Source of the DNA: Aphidius gifuensis
Lineage: Eukaryota; Arthropoda; Insecta; Hymenoptera; Braconidae
DNA length: 64,000 nt
Direction of reading: 5' to 3'
Assembly (NCBI RefSeq): GCF_014905175.1
Contig: NC_057791.1
Span: 11,102,177 to 11,166,176, forward strand
Part shown: positions 12,169 through 33,100 of the stretch, piece after piece
How positions within the stretch are numbered: the first letter of the stretch is position 1
How the letters are laid out: the number at the start of each line of letters is the position of its first letter
Translations under genes and position numbers: made by a program
Notes under the pieces: model-generated
Told to the model about the DNA's origin: nothing
The model's input: the letters and a program-made list of their open reading frames with translations, nothing else
The model's database searches: none

Positions 12169-12768
12169 GACAGCTATTCTCGACATAATTATCTGCAATT
12201 TTGTGGAAATTCACCTTAATTTATGGCTTTATTTGTATCTTTTTCAATGGTTTTCATCAAACGACTATATCGCTTTCAAGCGTTTCCATGTTATCCCATG
12301 TAGGTGGGATAATAGCTGTGTTCGATGGTCGTCTCGGCTCAGTTCCGTCTCACTTACGGCTCACTTATGGCGCTAGCGACGTACGGTTGTTTGAAGAACT
12401 ACAAAGGCACAAAATCTCAATACAGGTGCTTATCTATATCATCACTGTATTAATGCCCCAATAAATATTGTTTATTTACTTTATGCAAACAGTGTCATCA
12501 TAATAATCTATTACAATAAATTAATAAATATATAATCAACATGAATATAGATAATATAATTCAGGTAAGAGCAAATAGTAAATGAAAGAAATAGAAATAA
12601 AAATAAAAATTTTAGGGATGATATAGATAGGCACCTGTATTGAGATTTTGTGCCTTTGTAGTTCTTCAAACAACCGTACGTCGCTAGCGCCATAAGTGAG
12701 CCGTAAGTGAGACGGAACTGAGCCGAGACGACCATCGAACACAGCTAATTATGTCAAGAACAGCTATC
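12169..12768. mobile_element. GGATAGCTATTCTCGAC-type MITE split by an AGCTGTGTTCG MITE
   Basis: The outer element (intact relative at 29904-30102) is interrupted at 12314-12746 by an AGCTGTGTTCGATGG...CACAGCT element flanked by AAT on both sides (12311-12313, 12747-12749). The inner element is itself a foldback carrying TACGGTTGTTTGAAGAAC and its inverse. Confidence 0.85.
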
Positions 12769-12886
12769 CTGAACACTGAGTTTATGAAAGAAAACAGCCA
12801 TTCTTAAAAAATAAGAAAGTATATGTGGTTTTTGAAATTTTCTTATATTTTACCCCCAGATTCGTTATGAACAATAGAGCAAGCTC

Positions 12887-13350
12887 CACTGAAATATAAT
12901 AAAACTGGAAGGTGAACTCCTATGCTTAGCCAATGCACGGAGTGTCGCTAGAGATAGCAATATATTGGATGGTGTTCCCTCTCACTCACGCATGCGCACA
13001 TTAAATCTTGTACAGTCAACGTCGAAACAAACTAGTACTACACGATATAAAAGTTACATTATATTTCTGCACCCGTATTCAGAGGATGTTCTCATTAGGG
13101 CGTTTTTTTTTCCGATGGTGGCGTTTGTGGAGCTTTTCTATGTGAAATCTATATAAAAAAAATTTTGTCAAGCGCCATCAGCGGAAAAAAAAAGCCCTAA
13201 TGAGAACAATTTTGCCCCGTGAATACGGGTGCAGTACAGTCTCAACCAACTTTAGTTGACGTGACTGTACCGACAAGGACAAAAACCCATCCATTGAATC
13301 TCTCTCTCGGCGACGCTAAGTTCGGCTTTCAGTTTTATTATATTTCAGTG
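12887..13350. mobile_element. CACTGAAAT hAT-like MITE with nested C(A/T)G MITE
   Basis: TIR CACTGAAATATAATAAAACT and TSD GCAAGCTC at 12879-12886 and 13351-13358. A CACCCGTATTC-family MITE fills 13067-13234, at a CTG/CAG site. Confidence 0.92.
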
Positions 13351-13652
13351 GCAAGCTCCGCTTCTCTTGGTAAGTTCCGGTAACTTTCGGTAAGGTAAAG
13401 AAGTTATATGAATTTCCGGTATACACACATCACTACATACCTGACATTACAAAAAACTGCCAAAGATTTGAAATGTAACGTAATCTGATTTGGCAAATTT
13501 GACATTAGTATTTATAATAGTAAAATTGCTCTATTATAATAATTTTCATTGGAAAACATATTTTTGTGTCGTAGGTATTTTGAAAGACAATGTAGTGAAT
13601 GTGAATGTATCTTCACAATATTTAAAAATGTAGTTTAAAATTTTTTACTTAC

Positions 13653-23250
<9,598 letters not shown>

Positions 23251-23329
23251 TGCACTTTTTTTAATTGATTCATAAAAATACTTTTTAAAAAATTTAGAAA
23301 AATTCGATGGCTTTTTATAATACAATCTG

Positions 23330-24154
23330 AAATAATAAATAATTATAAATTTATACTTTTTATCTATAATATTAATTATAAATTTTAGTGTGTATGTTGT
23401 TATGAACTTACTGAATTAGGGCTGTTTTTCATTAAAATGTGAAATTGCGACTCAATATCCTTGAATATTTACGAGATGATAGGTATAACGATACAAATGT
23501 AATTTTGTGCTTTTTACATATTTTAATTAACAACATATACACAAAAATGATGTTGCATACACTTGAGGCATTGAATAGTATGACTCAATGAATAAGACCA
23601 ATAAACCTACAATGAAAACAAAAAAAAAACGAAGTAATATATATATAATGAAAATTAGTAATCAAGAGGCGTGTCGGAGTATTAGTGTTATTATAGCTTG
23701 TATTTATTATTGATAATGAAGGGGTTATAGCAAAATTTGTGTGTTGAATGTATAAAAATAATGATACTTTCTCTACTAACCTAAAAAGGACTCTATTATA
23801 TTGATTTGGTTAAATTGACGTGAGGGATAATAAAGTTTAATTTTGAGTAAAAAGTTGAAAAATCAAGTTTCACATGTTTGACGCTTGATGAGGGTAATAT
23901 GTTAATCAATGTTGAAGGAATCACTGATCAGTCGTTGATTTTTTTCGTCTAAAGTCAATTCAAAACACTGCGTAGATCATTATTACTTTTTGTCATTTAC
24001 AGGTATTTACAAGTACACGTTGACTGTATTTATATAAAAACTAAATAACCCTTTACATTCCTATGCACTTTGGTAATCAATTAAAATAACACACAACTGC
24101 TGTAATTTTTACTTTTTTGTGCTATCGATATAACGAAGCGGATATTTACATGAT
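23330..24154. other. 5' flank of the ZNF106-like gene
   Basis: AT-rich and unique-looking. It probably contains the non-coding first exon and promoter, since an acceptor at 23327 precedes the coding exon. No clear promoter motif; an (AT)n run lies at 23639-23650. Confidence 0.45.
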
Positions 24155-24410
24155 ACTATGATGAAACCGGCCAAAGAGAGGCGCGACAGCTTTCATGTAA
24201 ACCATGTACAGTATTAGCTGTGTTCAGTGTTGGGCAGGTATGATACCGGTGTATCATACAGTATCATACATCTCCATCATCATACGCCATGTATCATACA
24301 TTAAAAGCGCCTCTACATTTTACTTTTTAAACTATTTTACTGACGCCATTTTGCCTAATCCACCATTGTACACATATTTTGCGCCCAAAAGCAATATGTT
24401 AACATAATAT

Positions 24411-25600
24411 CAAGAAGACTAGAGACCAGGAGAGTCAACTATGTACATTGGGAATGGGACAAAATATGTCGTGAAATAAGGCTTGTACATTTGGCCACAG
24501 AGAGGCGCTTTCGGCGTCTCGTGAACCAAAATTGTTCACAATTGTTGTTGATATTTTAAAGGATGATTCGCATTCGCGTCGTGAGTCGCTCGGCACTGAC
24601 GCAGGCACTTGCGACTTTTCTAAAACGAAGACGCAGAATGCTTGCGGCTTGACGCAGAGCCCGCGACACCACCTTGCGTCTTTTTCGAAATAATAATCCG
24701 CCATTGTTGTTGACATATTTATTATTTGAGGGTTAGGTTGTTGCACAATATGTAAACAAATAAATATATGTCAACAACAATGGCGGATTATTATTTCGAA
24801 AAATGTGTCGCTACGTCAAAAGCCTAACTTCTGCGTCTTCGTTTAAAAAATCACCGAATCGGCTCACCAGCGATCACGACTCATGCCACCAATGCTGATT
24901 TGTTCTATTTTACGTATATCAATTTGATATCAAAATACGCCACAAGTTTGTTATCTAAATTTATACAATTAATTGACTGTATGTAATAATTTTTGCTAAA
25001 AGAAGGATGTAGCTAAATAAATTATTCGTAGTCTAAAAAAATTGCTCAACTATTCGCCACAAATATTTTAATTTATTATAGAAAATGTTGCCAAGAAATT
25101 AATCTAGACAACATATAAATTTATTTGGCCACATCTTTCCCTTAGTGGCTACATTTTCTAATAGCTATTCAATCGATTAATTATGGAAAATATTTTCTAA
25201 GAAAAGGATGGAACCAAATAAATAAATTAACAGTCTAAATTAATTCTTCAATTATTTGCCACCAATATTTTGATTTATCATATATAATAATTTATATATG
25301 ATAAAATAATTGATTTAGCCAAATAATTTAATTTGTAGTCTATATCATATTTTTTATGATAAATAAAAATATTGGTGGCAAGTGATTAAGGAATTAATTT
25401 AAATAGACTGTTAATTTATTAAGTATATGTATTATATGTATTATATTCAATACATGTGTGCGTGGTTCGTGGGTCGACAACAGCGCTGAAACGGCGTTTT
25501 TATAAAGCCTGCCCCTGTGTAAAAGTTTACGACGTTTTTGGTCCCATCCAGCCTATCCCCTACTACAGGGAGTTGACTCTCCTGGTCTCTAGTCTTCTTG
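24411..25600. mobile_element. CAAGAAGACTAG hAT-like element, fourth layer
   Basis: TIR CAAGAAGACTAGAGACCAGG and its inverse; TSD CATAATAT at 24403-24410 and 25601-25608. It has a foldback around 24660-24810 (AATGGCGGATTATTATTTCG) and a hairpin array at 24960-25420. Confidence 0.92.
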
Positions 25601-26167
25601 CATAATATGTAATTTCATGAATTTATTAATATTTATTGGACACAATCAACGACTAATGATTGTGTATATTTTATTTATATAATCTCAAAAATTATTATAA
25701 AAAAATGAGATAATAGACTATCACATGATATGTGGGGCAGGAGGGTTTTGACAGGTTCTAAGGAACATCATGAAATGCCAGGCAATGCCAGGAAAAAGTT
25801 CCATTAGCTTGCGAAAAAAAAAAAAATAAATACAGTAATTACGAAATTATAATCACACAGATAATTTAACATTACTCAATATCACAAATATATTTTCCTG
25901 TCGTTTTCTATGAGGAACGTATTATATTGATCTGGGAAACCTATTTGCCAAATTGACATCTTTTTCTATATTGGCATACTTTAATATATTCAAGACGAAC
26001 TCATTAGCTGATTTTTTGAAAGTAGTCATAATATTAACTGTTGAATTATTTTCTCATATAATGTTTTAATTCTCATAAAATTTTTTATACACGTTGATGA
26101 ATTTATTTATTATTTATCGTTGTCGAATAAAAAAAAACAGTTTGACAGCTGTGTACAGTGGTGTGAG

Positions 26168-26768
26168 CAAGATCCCTAGATGAGTTACTGAATTTAGACA
26201 GGTCATCCGAAGCTAGAATTTGGGACGCCATATTGGGGATCAGTAGTTGTGTGCATGCGTATATGTACACAAGATAGGTACGTATGTATGCGTGGATAGT
26301 CACACACATTCACACATGTTTATCAATGTTTATATTTGACTGTATTTGACATTGTCTGACGTTGAATTAAATTTAATTTGTTAATTATAGATACTTGATA
26401 TTCAATTATAAATGCAATTTGTGTGATAATATTAGTACTCCTATATTCAAATAGACAAAGTTAAATTAATATATTATCATAATTATATTTTATTTAAAAG
26501 GAAAAAAAAAAAAATTTCGTTCAGGTTAATTTATTCAATAATATTTTATAAACATTAATATTCTTATTATTATTTTATTTCATATTAATATATTGATCAT
26601 TAATGATGATTACAGATGCAAAAAAAAATTTTAATCATTTATTTTGTGACTGCAATTCATATAACTTGACGCCGTAGCAGTTTAAATTTGCGCGGCTCCG
26701 CCATATTGGGGATATCGACGATTTTACTTCGGATGACCTGTATATTGGGAATCATTCTAGGGACCTTG
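26168..26768. mobile_element. CAAG(A/G)TCCCTAGA hAT-like MITE, fourth layer
   Basis: TSD GGTGTGAG at 26160-26167 and 26769-26776. TIRs continue through GGTCATCCGAAG (left) and CTTCGGATGACC (right), each followed by CCATATTGGGGAT. 601 bp, no coding capacity. Confidence 0.9.
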
Positions 26769-27280
26769 GGTGTGAGTGATTTTAATAAATCATTTACTTC
26801 ATTTTATAAAAAAAAGAGGGCACTTTCAACTATCATACACTTCATGTAGTATCATACGTATGATACGTATCATACGTATGATTGTATGATACCCCGAAAA
26901 TCGTCGAATTACCCAAAACTGGCTGTGTTCGATGGTCGTCTTGGCTCAGTTCCGTCTCACTTATGGCGCTAGCGACGTACGGTTGTTTGAAGAACTACAA
27001 AGGCACAAAATCTCAATACAGGTGCTTATCTATATCATCACTGTATTAATGCCCCAATAAATATTGTTTATTTACAGTGATGATATAGATAGGCACCTGT
27101 ATTGAGATTTTGTGCCTTTGTAGTTCTTCAAACAACCGTACGTCGCTAGCGCCATAAGTGAGCCGTATAAGTGAGACGGAACTGAGCCGAGACGACCATC
27201 GAACACAGCTATTAGCTTAATTATATCTCTGTTCATGGTTTACATGAAAGCTGTCGCGCCTCTCTTTGGCCGGTTTCATC

Positions 27281-27577
27281 CACTGAAATATAATAAAACT
27301 GGAAGCCGAACTTCGTGTCGCCGAGAGAGAAACTCAATGGTTGGCCTGTTGTCCTTGTCGGTACAGTCACGTCAACTATAATTGGTTGAGACTACTGAAA
27401 TATAATGTAACTTTTATACCGTGTAGTACTAGTTTGTTTTAACGTTGACTGTACAAGATTTAATGTGCGCATGCGTGAGTGAGAGGGAAAGCCAACCAAT
27501 ATATTGCTATCTCTGGCGACACTCCGTGCATTGGCTAAGCATAGGAGTTCACCTTCCAGTTTTATTATATTTCAGTG
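27281..27577. mobile_element. CACTGAAAT hAT-like MITE
   Basis: Clean 297-bp copy with TSD GTTTCATC (27273-27280, 27578-27585), inserted in the right TIR of the outermost element. Serves as the uninterrupted reference for copies at 12887 and 27916. Confidence 0.95.
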
Positions 27578-27607
27578 GTTTCATCATAGTCATAACCATG
27601 GTCATAA

Positions 27608-28755
27608 CCGGCTCCATATACTTGGTTGGCAGGATTATGAAAAATAAAAAACTGAGATATAGAATCGTTTGGGAATGATTTGGGAACGTTTGGGAAATGA
27701 TTCTCATAATTTAGGAATGCTTAGTTTAATTAATAATTAATAATTAAAGAATGGGCTAAAATTCACTAGATGTATGCGCACAAGCATATTGCGCATGAAG
27801 CATGCATTTACACTGCAATCGCAAACGCCTCCTTCAGTCACTAGAAGTTAAGCACCTGGCCTTAAGGAGAGTATCCACAATGCAAGTTTGCTAATTTAAA
27901 GATGGCGAATAGCAACACTGAAATATAATAAAACTGCACCCGTATTCAGAGGATGTTCTCATTAGGGCGTTTTTTTTCCCGATGGCGGCGCTTGTGAACT
28001 TTTTATATAGATTTTACAGAGAAAAGCTTCACAAGCGCCACCATCGGAAAAAAAACGCCCTAATGAGATTATCCTCTGAATACAGGTGCTGGAAGGTGAA
28101 CTCCTATGCCTAGCCAATGCACGGAGTGTCGCTAGAGATAGCAATATATTGAATGGCTTTCCCTCTCACTCACGCATGCGCACATTAAATCTTGTACAGT
28201 CAACGTCAAAACAAACTAGTACTACACGATATAAAAGTTACATTATATTTCAGTACAGTCTTAACCAACTTTAGTTGACGTGACTGTACCGACAAGGACA
28301 AAAGCCCATCCATTGAATCTCTCTCTCGGCGACGCTAAGTTCGGCTTCTAGCAGTCCAATTCACAGGGCAAATTTTTTACAATTTAGGGCTTTCTTTGCC
28401 GGTGATGGCGCTTGTAAAATTTTTTTTATATAGATTTCACATACAAAAGCTCTACAAGCGCCACCAGTGGAGGAAAAAAGTCCTAAATTGTAATGCCCTG
28501 TGAATTGGACTGCAGTTTTACTATATTTCAGTGAATAGCAATGATTGCAGTGTAAATGCATGCTTCATGCGCAATATGCTTGTGCGCATACATCTAGTGA
28601 ATTTTAGCCCATTCTTTAATTATTAATTATTAATTAAACTAAGCATTCCTAAATTATGAGAATCATTTCCCAAACGTTCCCAAATCATTCCCAAACGATT
28701 CTATATCTCAGTTTTTTATTTTTCATAATCCTGCCAACCAAGTATATGGAGCCGG
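27608..28755. mobile_element. CCGGCTCC foldback element interrupted by a hAT-like MITE
   Basis: Arms of about 220 bp: CCGGCTCCATATACTTGG, then TTGGCAGGATTATG, CATCTAGTG-type and ATGAAGCATGCATTTAC text, inverted at 28540-28755. The hAT-like MITE 27916-28533 sits near the centre. Confidence 0.85.
27916..28533. mobile_element. CACTGAAAT hAT-like MITE carrying two C(A/T)G MITEs
   Basis: TSD AATAGCAA at 27908-27915 and 28534-28541. Nested: a CACCCG MITE at 27937-28088 (TSD CTG on both sides) and a CAGTCC MITE at 28352-28512 (TAG/CAG). Confidence 0.93.
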
Positions 28756-29440
28756 CCCTTACTTAGCTACATCTTTTACTTAGCTTCATTTTTTCATTCA
28801 AGTCCAAATATAACTATGAAATCTAGTTTTTTCTGGTGACATGTCGTTATTTTATAAATATATCGATATTTTGAAGTTTTTAATAAATCATAATTCAAAA
28901 ACTATTAGAGATATTGAATTCCAATCATCACCATTGTTTTTCTCGTAAAAAATACTACTAAAATCATTAATAAATTTTTTTTTTTTTTCAAAAATTTATT
29001 TATAGTGAAAAATAGCAAAATAATAAAAAATTTCGATATTTTTCACCTTTAAATCTCAATATCTCGAAAAATATCAAAGATACGATATTGCTGTTTAATC
29101 CATATTATTCCTCATAAAAAATACTATTAATATCGAGCTTAAAGTTAATTTTTTTATATACCATTTATTTATGAAAAAAATAACAAAAAAAAAAAATTCA
29201 ATATCTTGGGCCCTCAATATTTCGAAAAGTATTCGAGAGATCGAAATTCTGTTGCGGCCATTATTTTTTTCTCGAAAAGACGTTCTAATTTCTGTCATAA
29301 AATCTTGTCGCCACGGATATCGTAGTCTTGCCAATTTTAGGACCAGAAAAGAATAATCAGACTTTCTATTTATTAATAATATTTTATTATACAATACTCA
29401 GAATATAATAATGAAAATGTGTAATTATTAATCAACATTT
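28756..29440. other. AT-rich stretch without a gene
   Basis: Repeated AAATATCGATATTTT / CTCGAAAAGTATTCGAGA-like text hints at an old degenerate repeat. No ORF with coding character. Confidence 0.45.
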
Positions 29441-29821
29441 TATTGAAACATGACTATGCAATAATGAATACACAATTCCTCAATTTTTTTACTACTGATT
29501 ATAGTTTCCAATTATTTTGTTATTAATAATTATTAATTATCAATTGTCAACTGTCAATTTAAAACTCATAAATTCACAGCTAATTAAATTAATACGTTTG
29601 AATATTTTTTGATCTTTGATTGGCTGTGGCCATTCAAGCCGCCATTAAAATTTATTGGGCAGTAGTTTTTCAGTCGGTATATCAACCGATATTTTCGAGA
29701 CGATATTCCGAAAGTGATATCGAATATCCGATATTTGACGCTTATCATATCGAAATATATCGTCGATATCGAGCAAAAATATCGGGTCCTTCAATATATC
29801 GTCTGATATCGCACATCCCTT
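29441..29821. repeat. Dispersed repeat, direct copy at 63617-64000
   Basis: Same orientation and high similarity to the last 384 bases of the window. Both end in a cluster of ATATCG/CGATAT motifs (CAACCGATATTTTCG, AAAGTGATATCGAATATCC). Confidence 0.85.
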
Positions 29822-29903
29822 AAATAAAGTGCGTTTTACAAGCGGAAGTTAGCTTGTCGTGAGTTTGAGCCCTTAAATATTATGTATATCAATATCAGTC
29901 AAA

Positions 29904-30102
29904 CCTGGATAGCTATTCTCGACATAATTATCCCCTCAGTTATCCCCGGTGACAGGGATAACTATTTTGTGGAAATTTACCTTAATTTATGGCTTTATTT
30001 GTATCTTCTTCAATGGTTTCCATCAAACGACTATATCGCTTTCGAGCATTTTCATGTTATCCCCGGTACAGGGGATAATTATGTCGAGAATAGCTATCCT
30101 GG
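29904..30102. mobile_element. GGATAGCTATTCTCGAC MITE, intact copy
   Basis: About 200 bp, TIRs GGATAGCTATTCTCGACATA and inverse, with GTCAAAC duplicated on both sides. It lies just past the stop of the TRMT2A-like gene, so may form part of its 3' UTR. Confidence 0.82.
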
Positions 30103-30154
30103 TCAAACCCGTCAAATGGTCTTCAGTCTTTAACGTTGTTGCATCTGTTGAAAA

Positions 30155-33100
30155 TTACTGTGGAAAATTTCTCCATGTACTAGCAGTATTATGTTGAACC
30201 CAAATACTACCTGGTAAATTTTTCTTGACCAAATTATGATTTGCATTACTAGTCCAGCATGAATTTTTCAACAAATGTTGATTAACCATGCTATTTTTGT
30301 GCCAATTTTGTTGCGATGAATTTGTGTTGATTAATGGTGGAATTGATTGTTTATTTTTTAATGAGCCAGCACATTCAACTTGTTGGTTTTTGTTTCTAGA
30401 CCAATTAGCTTGTTGAGTTGAATTTTGGAAACGATCCTTATCAACATTAACCGCATCATCAGCCCAAGGATCTCTAGCATCTTCTGGTAAATCATTCCAA
30501 TCTTCTCTTTCATTATTTTGATTCCAATTTCTCGATATATTCTGTTGTTCCAATCTCGATCTGTTATCATCAGATTTATTATTATTTGATTCAATCCAAG
30601 AATCATCACGTAAATTATTTGTGTATTTAACAAATGATTCGTTATCGTGTACACCCCAACTGTCAATACTACTTTTTCCATTCAGTACAGGATCATTCCA
30701 TCGGTTATCAAACATATTTGATGATACTAGTTTATCATTTACAACATTAGCTTGATTTTTATTAATCCGTAAATCATCATTACGAAAATTATTTAAATCA
30801 ATCCGTTTTGTTCTATCCCAATTTAACATTGATTGTGGACACTTTTGTTTTTGCCAATCATCATGTTTTTCAATAGCACCTCGACTTGGTATATCCCAAT
30901 CATCAATCAATTCCACTGGCGATGATGATAATCTTCTTTGTTGTATTAACGGTTTTAATGCTTGGCCACTAGTTTGCATTGTATTTTCATAATTCTGACG
31001 TGTATTTGAGTTTGAAAGACGTTGACATGATTGTTTTCTTGGTGGTGATGAATTAAGCCGTGAAAGTGTTACTTTTTTTTGCATATCATCAACACATAAT
31101 GGACGAAACGATGATGTTGACGATGATAAAGACAGTTGTTGGTAAAACCTTTCACGTGAATAGTGTCTTCTATGCAGTGACATTAGTCGTCGTGATGAGG
31201 GCGATGGTACCCGAGGATGTGGCGGTGACAATAATGAACGTCTTGGTTGTGTCATAATAGAACGACTCGGTGGTGAAACTTTTCGACAACGTGCTAAAAC
31301 AACTGGTCGGCTAGAAGAGGAAACTACTGAACGATGGAGTGGGGATAAAATTCGACGTTTTGATGGTGATAAATGAGTATCAATCCAACTTGGTGATGCT
31401 GGTTTACGTGATACACCAACTGATAATGGCCAATTATCGGGAGTTTTTTCATCGGTTTGTTGTTTATTACTTTGATATCGATAATGATCATTATCACGTG
31501 TTTCATTCAAAACCAAATAACGCTCATTTGGCATTACTTGATTTGGTTCCGCAATTTGTATATTATTATATTTTTTATAATTATTACGTGATTCTAAAAA
31601 TTGGTGATTTGGTGTCATAATAACGAAATTTTTATTACTTTTTTCATGTACGATGCTACCTTTTAATGTTGTATTATTAAAATCGATATTAGTTATATTA
31701 TCTGGTGGTGCAATACGATCCCACACGGAACGTGATAGTTGCAATTGTACTTTATTAATTTTATCAATAGCTATATTATTTAAATCATCTTGATTAATAA
31801 CTGGGTTTTTTAATTCTTCAATTGTATTTTCAAGTATCTGTTTCTGTATTTGAAATGTTTGTATTAAATCATCATCAATATGTATGTTATTTGACAAACG
31901 TGAACGTAAGTCTGAATTATTACCCCGTTTATGGGATAGATTTGTTGTTGATGTTGATGATGGGTCATTATGTTTCGTTGTTTTATTATTAATGCATTTA
32001 TTTCTATGTTTTTTTGGTGATAATGAGCGATGTGAATCAATCCGTGATCTTTTTCTCGATCGTATCGTTCGATTTGTTAGATTTTTTTGTTGATTTATTT
32101 TATTATTAGCAGTAAAATCACAATTTTTAATATTATATCTATCATGGTGAAATGGATTTTTAACAAGTTTTGTTATTTCAACAATGTCATCTTTAGCAGT
32201 TTTAGTCGATATTGATTTATCAACAATTTTCTTTTTATTATCATCATTGATTTTTTTGTTATCATCTTTATTATTAAATTTACCTATTTTTGGTAAAATT
32301 AATGATTTTTCAGATGTCTGAATATTTTTTTCTGATGAAAAATTTTCAATTGATTTTGTTGAACTTGATTGATCATTAAAGGGGCGTAATAGTTTATGCA
32401 TAATACGACGTTCCATCAATATTGCAACTTCGAAAAATTGTCCGTTAGGCATTGTATCAACAATTAATGCACGTATTGGTATAAATGGATTTCCGTGAAC
32501 ATCGTCTGCTGGTTTTATTAATTCCATTATTGCACGTATTGATTGTTTGGCCATTGTTGTTATCATAACGACTTTACGTAATGTTGATATTTTACGTAAT
32601 CCCATCAATATTTCAATGTCCCTTCCAACTTTTGTATTTGCATTAACAATTGCTGATGATTTACAATTTCTCATTGACGTTGCTATTCTACCAATTGCTT
32701 CATTTGATGGTCCAGTTATAAATTTTGCATTTTTTATTTTATTTAATTCAGATGTTATTTCAGCTTCTTCAATTTCTGATAATGAATCGTATCCTATGAC
32801 TTTTTCACATTTCTAAAAACAATTTCAATATTCATGTTAGATTTTGTCGATTTTCATTTTATAAATAGTGGATACTTACTGATGCAATCATGAGACATAT
32901 TAAGCCAAGACCACAACCAATTTCAACAAGCGTTATTTTATCATTTGGTGCTAATAATTCATCAACAGCTTGACCAAGTAATTCAGCACCAACAGTACTT
33001 GATGAAAAATTTGTTTTTGGTGGTAATTGAATTTTCAAACCACCAACCGTTTCATCAAGAGCTTCGGAACCAAGTAAAAATATTGTTGTTGTTAATGTTA

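Larger units (their letters stand above)
24225..26921. mobile_element. CAGTGTTGGG hAT-like element, third layer
   Basis: Ends CAGTGTTGGGCAGGTA and CCCAAAACTG, with a perfect TSD GCTGTGTT (24217-24224, 26922-26929). Ends carry GTATCATAC repeats. Minus its two inserts (24411-25600 and 26168-26768) it is about 0.9 kb, without a transposase. Relatives at 530-1010 and 63454-63606 keep the empty insertion sites. Confidence 0.9.
24216..27210. mobile_element. AGCTGTGTTCG MITE, second layer of the nest
   Basis: AGCTGTGTT at the left and CACAGCT at the right, flanked by ATT (24213-24215, 27211-27213). About 290 bp of its own sequence remain, mostly right of 26921. Same family as 12314-12746 and 44200-44647. 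Confidence 0.88.
24155..27590. mobile_element. Outermost element of a four-deep nest
   Basis: TIRs of about 50 bp: ACTATGATGAAACCGG at the left and the inverse at the right, continuing through GAGAGGCGCGACAGC and TTTCATGTAAACCATG. Only about 120 bp belong to this element; the rest is later insertions (24216-27210 and 27281-27577). TSD not resolved. Confidence 0.75.

Noticed and set aside
27825..27905. Possible 5S rRNA fragment around AGAAGTTAAGCACCTGG
   Set aside because: Only about 15-20 bases resemble the 5S internal control region; the rest does not align, and it lies in the loop of a foldback element.
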